The notes beneath the pieces were generated by a model. That model was not told where the DNA came from and searched no databases. It worked only from the letters and a program-made list of their open reading frames with translations. 64,000 nucleotides of DNA from contig JASVEC010000003.1 in the NCBI GenBank assembly GCA_030770535.1, positions 806,001 through 870,000 on the forward strand. Direction: 5' to 3'. The position numbers and the translations under genes are program-made. This document shows positions 1 to 12,291 of this stretch, piece by piece (within the stretch, counting starts at the first letter, position 1; the number at the start of each line of letters is the position of its first letter). Origin of the DNA: Batkoa obscura. Lineage: Eukaryota; Entomophthoromycota; Entomophthoromycetes; Entomophthorales; Batkoaceae.

Positions 1-324
1 TTCAACTATTAATTTTTTATATTCTTCCATAATCAATGCTTCATTATTTTGCATAATTTCATTTTCAATCGATAATTCTTGATAATTCTATTATTAATAT
101 TAAAAATTTAATTTAAAAACTCGATTAATAAATTGAAATTCAATTATAAAATTTACTTTTTGTAATTTTTCCAAACATTGTTGAAATTTTAATTGAAGAT
201 TATTAATAGCTATTTCATGTTGATGAACCATAATAACACGAGCATCTTTACGATAAGTAGCTGTATGAATAGATAATTTATCCTAATTAAAAAACAAATA
301 AATTAAATTATAATTTAAATTATA

Positions 325-356
<32 letters not shown>

Positions 357-1214
357 AACATTTAAATAATTTATTAATTACCTCCATTTCCTTTCGACTA
401 TTTTTACCCAATTTAAAATAATCTTGAATAATTTTAACTTCTTTATTTTCAATTTCCTCTTCCTTAATTTTCACTTCTTCTTTTAACTTATCAATTTTTT
501 CCTTTAATGATTCCATTTCATTAATTATTAATTGATATTCTTGATTATTACAATTTTTCATTAAGATTGCATTTAAAGATTCTTTTTCATTTTCATTAAA
601 TTTATAATGATTATATTGTGGAATAATTGGCTGTAAATCATCAATAAAACATAATTTAGTTTGATTAATAAATTCATTAGCTTTAAATTTAATACTCTGA
701 TCTTTGTAACTTTGAATTAATTTAATGTTTTCTTTACTTATTAAATTATTATTATTATTATTATTATTATTAGTTGATATTGATTTAATACTTAATTTAT
801 GTAATTTTAATTTTGTTGGCGATATAATTTCTTTTTCAATTATATTAATAGCACTTGAAGGTTCAATTATCTTATTATTATAATTATTTGATATGATTGA
901 TGAACTATTTTGTTCTTCATTATTATTTGTAGTTAATAAACTATTTGATAAATTAATATTAACTTCTTGTTGATTTTCATTTGATTGGTTTTGATTGATT
1001 TCAACATTTTCTTTAATTAAATAATCTTCTTTATTTTCAGTTAATGATGATAATGTTACTTTATTCATCTTCTCTCCTATTTCCTCATTTAAAGAATTTT
1101 CATTTATTATACTCTCCTTCTTATCTTGTTGTATTTCATTATTGTTGTTACTATTTCCAAATCCAAATCCAAATCCAAATCCAAATCCAAAAGATGTATT
1201 TTTAAAACCAAAAC

Positions 1215-1254
<40 letters not shown>

Positions 1255-2535
1255 GTTATTAAAACTACCCCAACTTAATGTATTTTTATTTATTATTTGA
1301 TTCTCTCTTTTATGTTTATTAGCAATGTCAAATCTAAAGTTTGTATTTATGTTTGCTTTTTTATTAGGATAATCATTATTTTCTTGTATTAAAATAGTTC
1401 TTTTTGATAAATTAATTTCATTATTCTCTGTTGATATTTTATTCATATTTTTAATTTCAATGTTACTTCTTTTATTATTCTCTTGTTTATTTTCCAGTTC
1501 TTCAATATTAACATCTTCATTTAAATCCATAATAACAGGGAATTGATCTTCTTCTAAATTTTCATTATCTCTACTTTTAATAGGTTCAATAATATCATTC
1601 TCATTAAATAATTGAATTTCTTTTTCATTTTCTATTTCTTCTTGTAATAAAATTGGACTTTCTAAAGCATCAAAGCTATTTAAAATAGGCGAAGATTGAT
1701 AAGTAGTATAAGAATCAATGTTACTATCACTATCGCTATTTAAATCATTATTTTTATCTTCAATTTTCTTTTTTTCAGGTGTTAATTGTTGATTCGATTG
1801 TTGATTTAATAAATTATTCTTATTTAATAATAAATTATTAGGATGAAGTTTCATTTTTTTTATTAATTCTAATATTGGTTTTGGAAATTCATTATTAATA
1901 TTAATATTAATATTAACACTATTATTATTATTGTTATTATTATTATTGAATTCAATGAAGTTTATATCATCATTTTCATTAATTGAGTTATTATCTTCAT
2001 AAGCAGTTGTTTTGATTAAATTATCTTTCAATTCAATTAAATCATTCTCTTTATCATTTAAATTTATTACGTTTTCTTTACTTATATCGGAATCCGAATC
2101 TTCATCAAATATATTATCAACATTATTTACCTCTAATGACTTAACAACTTGTTTAATTACTTTACTGTTTTCATTAATAATTAAATTTTCTTTTTCATTC
2201 AACCAATTTTTTTGTTTGTTTTGAATTACTTTATCTTTATTTTTTAAATTTAAATTAATAATATTTTTTTTAATAATTGAATTTTTGATTGATTTATTTT
2301 TGTTTCTTAAATTTCTTAATGTATTTTGAATATCTTCTTCTTCATTAAACTCATCTAATTTCTGAACTTGTAAATTGAAATTAATGTCTTTATTATCATT
2401 ATTATTATTATTATTATTATTTCTACGTTGACTTTTTAATATTAATTCATCATAATTTGATTCTTCTAATGTAGAACTAGGGTTACTAATGATACTAATA
2501 TCACTAATATCTAATGAATTTGTAACATTATTTTG

Positions 2536-2580
<45 letters not shown>

Positions 2581-3838
2581 TAACTCATTTGATTGATATA
2601 AATTATTATTAATTATTGTTGATTTTGAAGTGGATAATGTTGGATCAATTGGAGTTAAATGATTAATATTAATATTATTAATTTCATCTTCTTCTTCATG
2701 ATAAATTTTATTTTTCTTATTTAATCTTAATCCCTTTTCTTCTTTTTCTTCTTTTTCTTCTTCTTTATGATTTAGTTTTTGTTTATTTAATTTCTCTTCT
2801 TTTATTAAATTAATTTGATTATTTTCTTCAATTAATTCATCAATTGTTTTCCTAGGCATTCCATTTTTTTGAAAAAGAATTGGCGGTGATTGATAATTAT
2901 AATCTCTAAATGAACCATCAATAAAATCAGATTTAATTTGATTAGTTTCAAAATCAAATCCATGAATTGATTTTTGAGATTCATAATTATATTTAATTGA
3001 GAGGTTACTTGATAATTCAGATTGATTATTTAATAATCTTTCTTTTATTTGAATATTCCCGTTTTCATTGGATGTTTCTATTTGTCTTGTATCTTTTATA
3101 ATATAAGTTGATTTTAATTGCTTATTTTCATTCTCTTTATTTAATAAGAGTAATTCAGATGATGATGATTGAGTAGTCAATTCCTTTACTTTTTCTTCAT
3201 TCGATTTAGTTGCAAATTTATTAAAACTTAATTTGCGTCGATTTAAAGTACGATTTAAATATTGAGATATTGATTCTTTTTGATCTCCTTCAAATTTAGT
3301 ATCTGTAACATAATCTGATATATCATTATTATTTAAACTAAAATGATAAGCATTAATTTCTTCTTTAAATTAATATTAATATAATAATATTAACTAAGGC
3401 TTACTTTTTAATAGCTTTCAAAACTTTATTTTTTAATGGTTCACTTTGTCTTGAATTTGAATTATTACTTTCAATAGTTTGTTGTTGATTAATAGTTCTA
3501 ATGAATTATTAGTTTTTAATAAAATAAGTTTAATAATAAATTAATAATTGATTTACCTCACTAACGCTTTATCATTAAAACTAACTCTTCTTTTTTCCGT
3601 CTTTTTTCTAATAATATAATATGAATTTAATTTGATTTAATTTATTTGAATAAGGCGAACTTTTCATACCTTTCAGTTTTAAAATCTGTTTGTATTTTTT
3701 TTAGACTACTTTTACGTGGACGTTGTTTCTGAATAATAACATTAAAATCATACTTTATAAAATTTATTGTTATTGTTAACTTACATTGGATTCCGATAAC
3801 TTCTTTGAATTTTCTTCTTGACTGTTTCCATCTTCCAT
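1..3838 (-). CDS. SPC7: Kinetochore scaffold Spc7/KNL1/Spc105-like, 5' part (runs off left edge)
   Basis: Kinetochore scaffold that docks PP1 and checkpoint proteins. Seven frame-consistent exons on the minus strand: 3785-3838, 3670-3728, 3557-3607, 3405-3497, 382-3337, 157-282, 1-87 (continuing). The ATG at 3838 gives an acidic start, then a basic RPRKSSLKK and, in exon 3, KRRVSF. This is the RVSF PP1-docking motif with the upstream basic SILK-like element found at KNL1 N termini. The long middle exon is disordered, acidic and full of poly-Asn runs. Near its end NEFINQTKLCFIDDL resembles the start of the Spc7 C-terminal domain, followed by Lys/Glu coiled coil that continues through the last two exons. 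About 1142 residues are visible. Clear MELT repeats are not evident; a lone MDLNED is the closest. Identity rests on the RVSF pattern plus architecture; another coiled-coil PP1-binding protein is the main alternative. Confidence 0.72.
325..353. repeat. (AAAT)n microsatellite in SPC7 intron
   Basis: About seven perfect AAAT units lie inside the intron between exons 5 and 6 of the Spc7-like gene. Confidence 0.9.
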
Positions 3839-4114
3839 TTTTTAATTAATTGATTAACTGAAACTTAAAAAAATTTGAAATTTTATTCTAACTACTTCAA
3901 TTTCTACCAATTTGATCCTGTATTGAAGTTCCTCCCTTAAAAATTACCTCATCTTTTTTGAAAATATGTTGATTTCATTGGTGTTAACTGGAATCAATTG
4001 GATATTCATTAACTTCCCATAATTTCTTTAATCTCCATGCATCATTGTTAAGAATTGATATCAATTTATCAAGTTTGAATTTCATTCAATAAATTAAATA
4101 AAAATCGATAATAA
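3839..4114. promoter_or_regulatory. Shared divergent promoter region
   Basis: A 276-bp gap separates the ATG of the Spc7-like gene (minus) from the ATG of the MIC12-like gene (plus), so the 5' regions of both must lie here. No clear TATA box is seen, unlike the secreted-protein genes further right. Confidence 0.5.
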
Positions 4115-4574
4115 ATGGGTCAAGTTAGTCGAAGTATAGGAGTACTTAGTGGTATTGTATTCAGTACTGGGTTTATATATGCATTTCGTAAAAATATTGA
4201 ACGTGACATTCATAGTCAAACTGAAAGACTAAAGGATGTGGATTATTTATTAAATACTTCGTTTTTACCCGAAGCTAAAAGGGCTGAAGTAGAGGTAAGT
4301 GTTTTTTTGATCATAATTAAATTGAATCTTAATAAAATCATAAAATAAAAAGTAATATATTAATAAGTTGTTTAATTTCTAGGATCAACGTCCAGTTTAC
4401 AGAGAAGTTTTAGCTAAACCATATGTATTGGAATTAGTCGAAGAAGCTAAATTACATGCTCAAAAAGAGTTAATACCAGAAATTAAAAGTCAATGGAATA
4501 ATAAATTATATCAGCTTGCTTCAGCTTTGAACAATATTGAAATTGATGTTAAAAATTGGTCCTTTAAATGGTAG
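4115..4574 (+). CDS. MIC12: MICOS complex subunit MIC12 (AIM5)-like
   Basis: Probable small inner-membrane protein of the mitochondrial contact-site (MICOS) complex. Two exons, 4115-4294 and 4383-4574, joined in phase 0 by an 88-nt GTAAGT..TTCTAG intron, give 123 residues. One hydrophobic segment (about residues 8-24, IGVLSGIVFSTGFIYAF) is followed by Arg/Lys and an amphipathic region. The C terminus has IKSQWNNKL, then a Trp-rich end (NWSFKW), recalling the WN..I...V.W.YSW tail of yeast Mic12. Size and topology fit the family. Sequence similarity is weak, as is usual for MIC12, so another single-pass mitochondrial protein is possible. It is divergent from the Spc7-like gene and lies 405 bp upstream of RRS1. 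Confidence 0.6.
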
Positions 4575-4978
4575 TCGAAGAGGGTATGAAGTTGTTAAAT
4601 TTTTAATTAAAATGAAAGTTTAGGTTTAAATTTTATATGATTAAGTTTTTTTTTAAGAATTTGAAGTTATCGTTTGATGTTTTTAGTATTTTGTTAATTT
4701 GTTTTTAATGGATTTATTATTTCATATAACAAAGAGTTATAGATAACTAATTTATGTTTATTACTATTATTCAAAGTATATTTATATCATTTATTATAAT
4801 ACAAAGTATTATTGCTATATAAAATAGAGCTAAAACCTCTAAACAATCCAAAATTCTAATAAAAAATAAACCAATCAATTTAACTTTTTTTCAACTCTAA
4901 ATCATTCATTGGTTTAACCTCCAACCCGAAACATTTATTAAAGCCAAGAATTTTTTTAAAAGCTTGTTTACCTTAACT

Positions 4979-6226
4979 ATGGATCAAATTGAAACTCAAT
5001 TAAATAAATTGGAAGAAGCCAAGTAAGTAGAATCAAAAGAATAATAGAATTTATACTAAAAGATATTTATTTATAGAAAAAGTGTGCAAGTGGAAAAAGC
5101 CATTCCCTTGAATTATGATTTAGGGTTGTTATGTGCTACAGATATTAATACCATGGATAACACTAAGTTTAAGTAAGATAAAACATTAAAATCAATACTC
5201 TTCGCTTCTAACATCTTTTTTTTTTTCAAAACAGAAAACTAGATGATAACCTTAATGATTATTTAAAAAAATACTGCCGTGATGGTATTCAATTATTATT
5301 AAATCAAGTATTTTCCCTCCCTGTAGTAGCTAGTGAAGATGGTTATATGGTTACATTACCAAAACCAAACACTTCATTACCACGTGAAAAACCAGTAAGT
5401 TTTTTTTTTTCTCCCTTTTTCATTTTCTAACTTGAATTTTAGATTCCAAAACCTAAACCATTAACACGATGGGAGAAGTTTGCTAAGGCCAAAAACATTA
5501 CAAATAAAAAGCGAGAACGTATGGTTTATGATGAAGAAAGTGGGGAATATAGACCACGGTATGGATATAAGGGTATTAATCAAGTAGCTAAAGATTGGTT
5601 AATGGAAGTACCGGATGGCGAAGATCCAAATGTTGATTTATATGCTAAAGAAAGAGAAGATAAAAAATCAAGAGTTGAAAAGAATTTAAAGAGACAAATG
5701 AGAAATGTAAGAGAAACTAGTGGAGAAAATAAAGAAAAGGAAGCTCCTAAAGAGATAGCTGCTAAATTAAGACAGGAAAGAACAATTAGAAAAGGTACCC
5801 TTGAAAGAGATGCTGTATTGGCTAAAGTTTCTACAGCTTCTATGGGTAAATTTGATAAAAAAATTGAGGGTGAAGCTAAAGCTAAGGGAGTTAGAAGAAA
5901 GGTAAATAGACACTTGTTTTATTTTTGAAATAATGTATTTATATATATATTTCATTAGTTTGAACCTACCATTGGTAAAGATTTAAAGCTTGAAAAGGAT
6001 AGTAGTTTAAAGATCTTAAATAAATTAACGAACGGTAGTGCAGCTAAAGAGCAAAAGAAAAAAGAAGTGGTTAATGTTAGAAAGGTAAACAACTATTGAT
6101 TATAAAATGCTTTTGTAGATAATTAATTGTTTTTTAATTTTTTAGGCTATTAAAGTCACTGGTGCTAAAGCCAAAGAGGATCCTAAATCTAAAGGGAAAG
6201 GTGCTAAAGGTAAAGGTAGAAAATAG
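4979..6226 (+). CDS. RRS1: Ribosome biogenesis regulatory protein Rrs1
   Basis: Nucleolar factor that, with Rpf2, recruits the 5S RNP to the pre-60S ribosome. Six exons (4979-5022, 5077-5172, 5235-5394, 5443-5901, 5959-6084, 6146-6226) splice cleanly with GT-AG introns into 321 residues. Family hallmarks: an N-terminal Leu/Glu helix; IPLNYDLGLLCATDIN; a segment ending in LPKPNTSLPREKP; then the highly conserved IPKPKPLTRWEKFAKAK with YDEESGEYRPRYGYK and the VPDGEDP stretch. The C terminus is Lys-rich, ending KGKGAKGKGRK, as expected for a nucleolar protein. Yeast Rrs1 is about 200 residues and the human protein about 365, so the length is normal. Very confident. Confidence 0.95.
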
Positions 6227-6869
6227 ATCGAAGTAAAGAAAAATAGATAGAAATTGTGAGGTTGAAGAATGTTTTATAGAGTCTATTTTTTTATAATAAA
6301 ACTGGAGTTGTAATGAATTGTTTGTTTTTATTATTGTTATTATCATGAATTAGTCTTGGAAGTTGAGTTTTATAGTTTAAATGGAAAACCAGAATGATTT
6401 ATGGTGCTCTTGATAAACTAACTATTGTTTAATTGAATGACAATTTTTTGAAGTTGAATTTCTTTTTTTTCAATATTATTATTTCTATTTATATAATACT
6501 ACTCTTTTTATAAAGTAAATGTCTTATTAAATCTTTAATATTTTTTTTATAAAAAAGCAGGATATATTGAAAAAAAATCCATTTTTATTTAAATAATCAA
6601 AAGTCTTATATAAAAGGGTAAGTTATAATAAAATATAATTAGTACTTTTATTTTTTATAGTTTAAAAAAAATTAATAAGAATACTATACTAGTTTATTTA
6701 TTTATATTTATATACAACAAAATTGATTGAATTGTAATTAATTGTTAAAAATTATAAAAAAATTGACATTCCTACTTATTATCTATAATAGCATATAGAG
6801 AGATACTGTTGTGTTTAAATAAGAATACTTAAAAAAGTGTTTTTGTGTATCAAAATGCTTTCCATTTAT
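6227..6869. other. Gene-free AT-rich spacer
   Basis: It holds the RRS1 3' flank and then AT-rich DNA up to the first transposase relic. No gene, RNA or repeat with support was seen. Confidence 0.6.
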
Positions 6870-7792
6870 CAATTTATATATCAATGGATCAGGTGGCATC
6901 GAAATTTCTAAAGTATTAGACTTTGTTATTAGTACTGTTCAAGGAATTATAGAAAAGTATCTTGATGATGAAGATTATTTAAAAAAGCCAAAAAATACTA
7001 TAAAGCGACTCTCAACAGATGCTCAACAAAAAATTATTAAATTAAAAGTCATACAAAGAAGACTAAGGTAAGAAATGGATATAGATGGAAGTTTACTAGG
7101 AATAAAATCTTGTATGAAAATTTTTAATTTTAATTTTAAACATATCAATTTACAGTTTCATAATAATGGTTTGACTGCTTTAGAGACAAGAGCGTTTTAT
7201 GCTAATTACTCTATTAACAATATATTAAAATTTATCGACTCTAAGGTTCTATTTATAAATGATGCTACATTTGGTATTATAATGCATACAAATAAAAGTA
7301 TTACCGAGAAGTAAAAAGATAGATTCACTTACTAAAGGACTTCATAAAAAAATTGTATCAATGGGTTATGTTATGAGTATCAATGGATTAGTTGAGGACC
7401 AAATTCAAATACTTATTTTTGATATTGAATTGTCTTGTAAATTCATTAAATCCGTTGTTACCAAATCAGAAAAAATAAACATATCGGAGGCAATAATTAT
7501 CATAGATGACGAGTATGTTTATAGAGATATAAAGGTCAAAGAACTTTTTGAATCCAATGGACACACTTTATTTCGTTTATTACTGAATTCTATATTTTTA
7601 AATCATATTGAAGCCATGTATGGCAAGTAGATGCAATTGATTAGAGCAAAAAATCCACAAAATGAGGATGAGTTATTTAAAATTGTTGGTAATGTTTTAT
7701 TACAAATAACTGATAGTGACTATAAGTATTTTTGTGAACATATCCTTAGTTATTTGCCAAGGTGTATAGGAAAAGGAGAGATACTCAATTAA
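6870..7792 (+). pseudogene. Tc1/mariner-like transposase relic, array copy 1
   Basis: First member of the array. The beginning of the helix-turn-helix domain is lost; readable sequence starts at YINGSGG. Several in-frame stops interrupt the rest, for example after residues matching VIQRRLR and after NKSITEK. Readable parts include FNFNFKHINLQFHNNG, SKVLFINDATFGIIM around the first catalytic site (Asn in place of Asp), and the C-terminal YLPRC-like end with a stop at 7790. It is closest to copy 2. Confidence 0.8.
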
Positions 7793-8124
7793 CAGAATCA
7801 AATTAAGCTTTACGGTTTTTAGTTTTTAGTTTTTTATGTATACTACGTCACTCATTCCCAGATGAGTAAAACGCCTGACAGAAATTTATTAATAATATAA
7901 GCAACAATAGCTAAAAGGCGTCAAACACGAAGTTAAATACTAAATTGTAATCGAAATGACTCTTCATTTCAACCTATTGCTCATTTTATCTAATATCTTA
8001 AATTCATGTTGAAAGCTAAAATAATTGGGATTTTTGATAATCGTTTAAGATTTTTATTGGTTCAATTGAAAAAAGTAAAAATTACATTGTGCTTTTTTTA
8101 ATTTAAGATTATTTAAAATTTGCA

Positions 8125-9129
8125 ATGAAATATAAAAATATCACTAACGAAGTCCGAGAAAAAATTGTTAACTCATACATTAATGGATCTAATGCAACTA
8201 ATATTGCCAAAGCAATGGGTTATACCAGAACTACTGTTTTTGGTATCATACAAAAGTATACAACTGGTAATGATTTTAAAAAGAAAGCAAGAAACGTAGT
8301 TCAACAAACATTTATATCGGATGCTCAACGAAAAATTATGCAATCGTGGATTAATGAAGACTGTGCTATTAAATTGAAAACAATAAAAACAAGGTTAAAG
8401 GATGAAATGGGGATAGACGCAACATTGCCATGTTTAGAATCCTATATGAAAGCATTTAATTTCTCTTTTAAACGTCTTAATCTACCTCCTCAAAATAATG
8501 ACCTGAGTACTTTGGAAGCTCGTGCTCTTTATGTTAGTAATTTTATAAATAATATAGTAAAGTATATGGACTCAAAGGTTCTATTTATAAATGAAGCAAC
8601 ATTTAGTATTTCAATGTCAACAAATAAAAATTTACTACCTGCAAAAAAGAGAGCTGGTTTTATTGGCAAAGGATTTCGTAAAGCGATTGCATCAATGTGT
8701 TCTGCTATGAATATAAATGGACTAATTGAACATCAAACCCAAATGATGATTTTTGATACCGAATCGTTCTATAAATTTATTGAGTCAGTTGTTACTAAAT
8801 TAGAGGAAACAAACATATCAGAAGCGATAATTATTATGGATAATGCATGCATTGAAAAATATCCAAGGGTCAAACAACTTATTGAGTCAAAAGGACATAG
8901 TTTGATTTGTTTACCGCCCGCGTCTGCATTTTTAAATCCTAATGAAGTTATGTATACCAAATGGAAAGAGTTGATCAGAGCGAGAGATCCACAAGATGGG
9001 AGTGAATTAATTAAAGTTATTAATAAAGTTTTATCACAAATAGCTGATAATGACTGTAAGGATTTCTACGAACACATGCTTAGTTATTTCCCAAGGTGTA
9101 TGAAAAAAGAAGAGATACTTGATCAATAA
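8125..9129 (+). CDS. Tc1/mariner (IS630-like) transposase-derived protein, array copy 2
   Basis: Full-length uninterrupted ORF of 334 residues. The N terminus has a homeodomain-like/paired-type helix-turn-helix (EVREKIVNSYINGSNATNIAKAMGYTRTTV in part), a second DNA-binding helix region around WINEDCAIKLKTIKTRLK, then a DDE fold. The expected catalytic triad reads N-D-E. The first site is VLFINEATF where the family has a DE pair, the second is IIMDNACIEKY (Asp kept, the usual downstream His replaced), and the third is FLNPNEVMYTKWK (Glu kept). The D-to-E spacing is about 34, as in Tc1. With Asn at the first site the enzyme should be unable to cut DNA if standard chemistry applies. The ORF is open and ends in a normal place, so it may be expressed as a DNA-binding protein or may be a recent casualty. 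Confidence 0.85.
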   Translation: MKYKNITNEVREKIVNSYINGSNATNIAKAMGYTRTTVFGIIQKYTTGNDFKKKARNVVQQTFISDAQRKIMQSWINEDCAIKLKTIKTRLKDEMGIDATLPCLESYMKAFNFSFKRLNLPPQNNDLSTLEARALYVSNFINNIVKYMDSKVLFINEATFSISMSTNKNLLPAKKRAGFIGKGFRKAIASMCSAMNINGLIEHQTQMMIFDTESFYKFIESVVTKLEETNISEAIIIMDNACIEKYPRVKQLIESKGHSLICLPPASAFLNPNEVMYTKWKELIRARDPQDGSELIKVINKVLSQIADNDCKDFYEHMLSYFPRCMKKEEILDQ

Positions 9130-9451
9130 ATTCGTTAAGCTTTTACATTATTTTACTTATTTTTCCAATACAAAATTTGATGTATACCTATTTCACTCAC
9201 CCTTCTGTAATTAAAGGGCCCCATAGTAATTTGTGAGTATGATGAACATATACAACTACAAAGTATTCCGAGATGAAATTAGACTCCTAAATTAATAGTG
9301 AAAGTCACTTTTTTATTTCAATATATTGATTATTTTATAATGAGCTTAAATTTAAAAAGTTCGAATTATAAAATTATTAGATAAATTACTCAAGTACAAC
9401 CAAATTTACTAAAGTCCAAAAATCAAAACTATTCTTTATTTATAGTTTTAA

Positions 9452-10587
9452 ATGTCATCTCCAACTTGAAAGAAATATGCTTATATAAGTAGTGAAGAAA
9501 GAGAAAGAATTGTCAACTCGTATATCAATGGTAACAGTGCAAAATGAATTACTAAAGTGATGGGTTATGAAGGAACTACTGTTTATGATATAATAAAAAA
9601 GTATACCAATGGGAAAGATTATTTAAAAAAATCATGGACAACAAATGATAAAATTAAAAATATACCGGATTCTAATGAAAAAACTATCTAATCTTGGTTT
9701 GATGAAGACTGTATCATATTGTTAAAAACAATAAAGCAGGGGCTCATGGATGAAATGGGTATAAACGCAAGTATATCAACTATAGCAAACCATGTAAAAG
9801 AGTTTCACTACTCTTTCAAGCGTATTAATCCAATTACTCAAATAAATGATTTAGTTACTTTGAAAACCCGAGCCTATTATGCTAATTCATGTATTAATCA
9901 AACACAAAGGTTTGATGAATCTGAGGTATCCTTTATGAACAAAGCGACATTTTCGATTACAATGCGTAAAAGGCTCTAAAAAAAGGAAATTGAAACAAAA
10001 AATGCTCGCCTATTGGTCCTGGGTTTAGTATAAAAAACGTACCACTATGCTGTGCGATGATTAAAAATGGAACAATTAAATACAAGACTCAAGTAAATAC
10101 ATTTGATATTGAATTCTTTTATCACTTTATTGAATCGATTATTATTCAATTTACTCAAATAAACATATGAGGATGTATTTTTATGTTTAAGAATTTTACT
10201 AACAATTTTTCCACTCAAATAGCGCTTAAAAGATGGAAAAAGTAATGAAGCCAAAAAAAACACCCCCATATCAGGAATTGGAATAATTAGAATAATGATT
10301 ATATCGATAGAGACCCAAATACCAGATGACTTATTGGAGCAAATGGACACAGGTTAATCTGCTTACCACCCGCCACTGTGTTCCTAAGTCCTATTGAGTT
10401 TATGTACTCTAGATGGATACATCTTATAAGATAAAAAGATCCAAATAATGAAAGGGGGTTGTTTGATATGTTTGATATGTTTGATAGCATTGTATCAGAA
10501 ATAACTAGTAATAATTGTCTTTTTTTTTACAATTTTATGCTATATTTTTTACCTAGGTGCATGAGAAAAGGGCCGATATTTAATAAA
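9452..10587 (+). pseudogene. Tc1/mariner-like transposase relic, array copy 3 (MITE inside)
   Basis: Starts with an MSSPT-like N terminus matching copies 4 and 5. Several stops interrupt the helix-turn-helix part, and a 101-bp MITE sits in the DDE domain at 10168-10268, between the first and second catalytic sites. The first site reads VSFMNKATFSITM (Asn for Asp). The C-terminal LPPATVFLSPIEF-like third site is still recognisable. The end is approximate because the native stop is unclear after RCMRKG. Confidence 0.8.
10168..10268 (+). mobile_element. MITE copy 1 (~100 bp, TA target duplication)
   Basis: Ends TGAGGATGTATTTTTATG and ACACCCCCA, flanked by TA on both sides. It is inserted in transposase copy 3; the uninterrupted paralogue at about 11650-11665 gives the empty site with a single TA. 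Confidence 0.9.
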
Positions 10588-10926
10588 TTTTATACTAGGG
10601 TTTTATATTGCTATTTTTTCGATTTTATTTCACCTTATAAACTTTTATCTATTCCTACGTCACTCACTCTTCGGTAAGTTGAATACCTTACAACAATTTG
10701 AAAATAAAGCAAACAACTCTATAGCTATAAAATATTATAATACAAAACTAAATACTGAATTTACAGTGAAAATAACTCTTTTTTATTATAACAATAATTA
10801 TTTTTTATCAAGTTTAAATTTAACAAAAATTTTGAACTGTAAAATAATTTTTAATGTTAGACAACAAAAATTACTTAAATTGATTAAAGTAAAAAAAATA
10901 GCTTTGCTCTTTTTTCTTAATTTTGA

Positions 10927-11973
10927 ATGTCGTCGCCAACTAGAAAGAAATACAACTGTACCAATAATGCTGATAGAGAAAGGATTGTAAAATCGTACAT
11001 CAATGGGAATAATCCACCCGACATTGCCAGAGTAATGGGCTACAATAAAAGGACTGTTATGGATATTATAAAAAAGTATACTGAAGGGAAAGATTTTTAT
11101 AAACAACCACGAACAGGAAGACCTAAAAATAAAGTTATATCAGAGTCTCATTTAAGAATTATCCAATCTTGGGTTGATGAAGACTGTAAAATTGCATTAA
11201 AAACAATAAAAGAGAAACTCATGAATGAAATGGGAATAAGTGCTGGCAAGTCAACTATATCGAAGCATATGAAAGGATTCAACTTCTCTTTCAAACGTAT
11301 TGATCCAATTACTCAAAATAATGATATAGTTATCCAAGATAATAACTTAGCAATTTTGGAAACGCGAGCCTATTATGCCAATTTCTTTATGAATCAAATG
11401 CAAAGGTTTGATGATTCTAAATTCTTCTTCATAAATGGAGCAACCTTTTCCATTATGATGCGTTCAAAGTTTAAACAAGAAGAAATCAAAAACAAAAAGT
11501 TCACTTCCCTTGGTCCTGGATTCAGTCTGAAAGATACATCAATGTATTGTGCTATAAGTAGAAATGGTATAGTTAAATACCAGAATCAAGTAAGCTTTTT
11601 TGATACTGAATCATTTTATCGTTTCATTGAATTGACCATCGCTCAACTTGCTCATAAAAACATAACAGATGCTATGATATTTGTGGATAATGACTATGTT
11701 GACAAAGATCCAAATATTAGAGGGCTCATTGGATCAAACGGACATAGATTAATTTGTTTGCCACCAAATTCCTCGTTCTTAAATCCTATTGAGTCTATAT
11801 ATACCAAGTGGATACAACTGATAAGAGCAAAAGATCCACAAAATGAGAAGGAGTTATTTGAAGTTATGGATAGTGTTTTGATGGAGATAACCAGTAATGA
11901 TTGTAATTCTTTTTACAATACTATGCTACATTTTTTACCCAGGTGTATCAGAAAAGAAACAATAACTAGTTAA
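10927..11973 (+). CDS. Tc1/mariner-like transposase-derived protein, array copy 4
   Basis: Full uninterrupted ORF of 348 residues, beginning MSSPTRKKYN. Helix-turn-helix around ADRERIVKSYINGNN and VMGYNKRTVMDIIKKY, a basic GRPKNK hook-like linker (typical between the DNA-binding halves and the DDE part), then DEDCKIALKTIKEKL. The first catalytic site is FFINGATFSIMM, where both the Asp and the following Glu are replaced (N, G). The second is IFVDNDYVDKDP (Asp kept), and the third is PNSSFLNPIESIYTKW (Glu kept). It should be catalytically dead, yet the frame is open over the whole length. About 12 residues around QNNDIVIQDNN are extra relative to copy 2. Confidence 0.85.
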   Translation: MSSPTRKKYNCTNNADRERIVKSYINGNNPPDIARVMGYNKRTVMDIIKKYTEGKDFYKQPRTGRPKNKVISESHLRIIQSWVDEDCKIALKTIKEKLMNEMGISAGKSTISKHMKGFNFSFKRIDPITQNNDIVIQDNNLAILETRAYYANFFMNQMQRFDDSKFFFINGATFSIMMRSKFKQEEIKNKKFTSLGPGFSLKDTSMYCAISRNGIVKYQNQVSFFDTESFYRFIELTIAQLAHKNITDAMIFVDNDYVDKDPNIRGLIGSNGHRLICLPPNSSFLNPIESIYTKWIQLIRAKDPQNEKELFEVMDSVLMEITSNDCNSFYNTMLHFLPRCIRKETITS

Positions 11974-12291
11974 TAACAAATACAGTTTCATTTCTAATAT
12001 TGATATTTATTTAGTTTATAAGTCTTGGTATATACTTGAGTCATATTAATCCTTTATTAAACGAAAGTTACTTTGTGGTTTATCTAAAAAGCAGTAACTA
12101 GAACTATAGAGTAATGTAATATAAATCTTACGCACCAAATCAATGATGCAAACTGCTCTTTTCCTTCCAGTATCTTTCTATTTAAATTAAACAGATATTT
12201 AAATCTAAATCAAGACTCAAATGACAAAAAACTAAAATTCACTAAATTATCCAAAAAATAATTTTATTCTCTTTCACTTTTAAAAGTTCAA

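Noticed and set aside
2012-2224. Plus-strand open frame inside the Spc7-like gene
   Set aside because: Antisense shadow of a low-complexity exon with no independent features.
10679-11106. Two open frames around the start of transposase copy 4
   Set aside because: They overlap the 5' flank and coding start of copy 4 in other frames and show no family signal.
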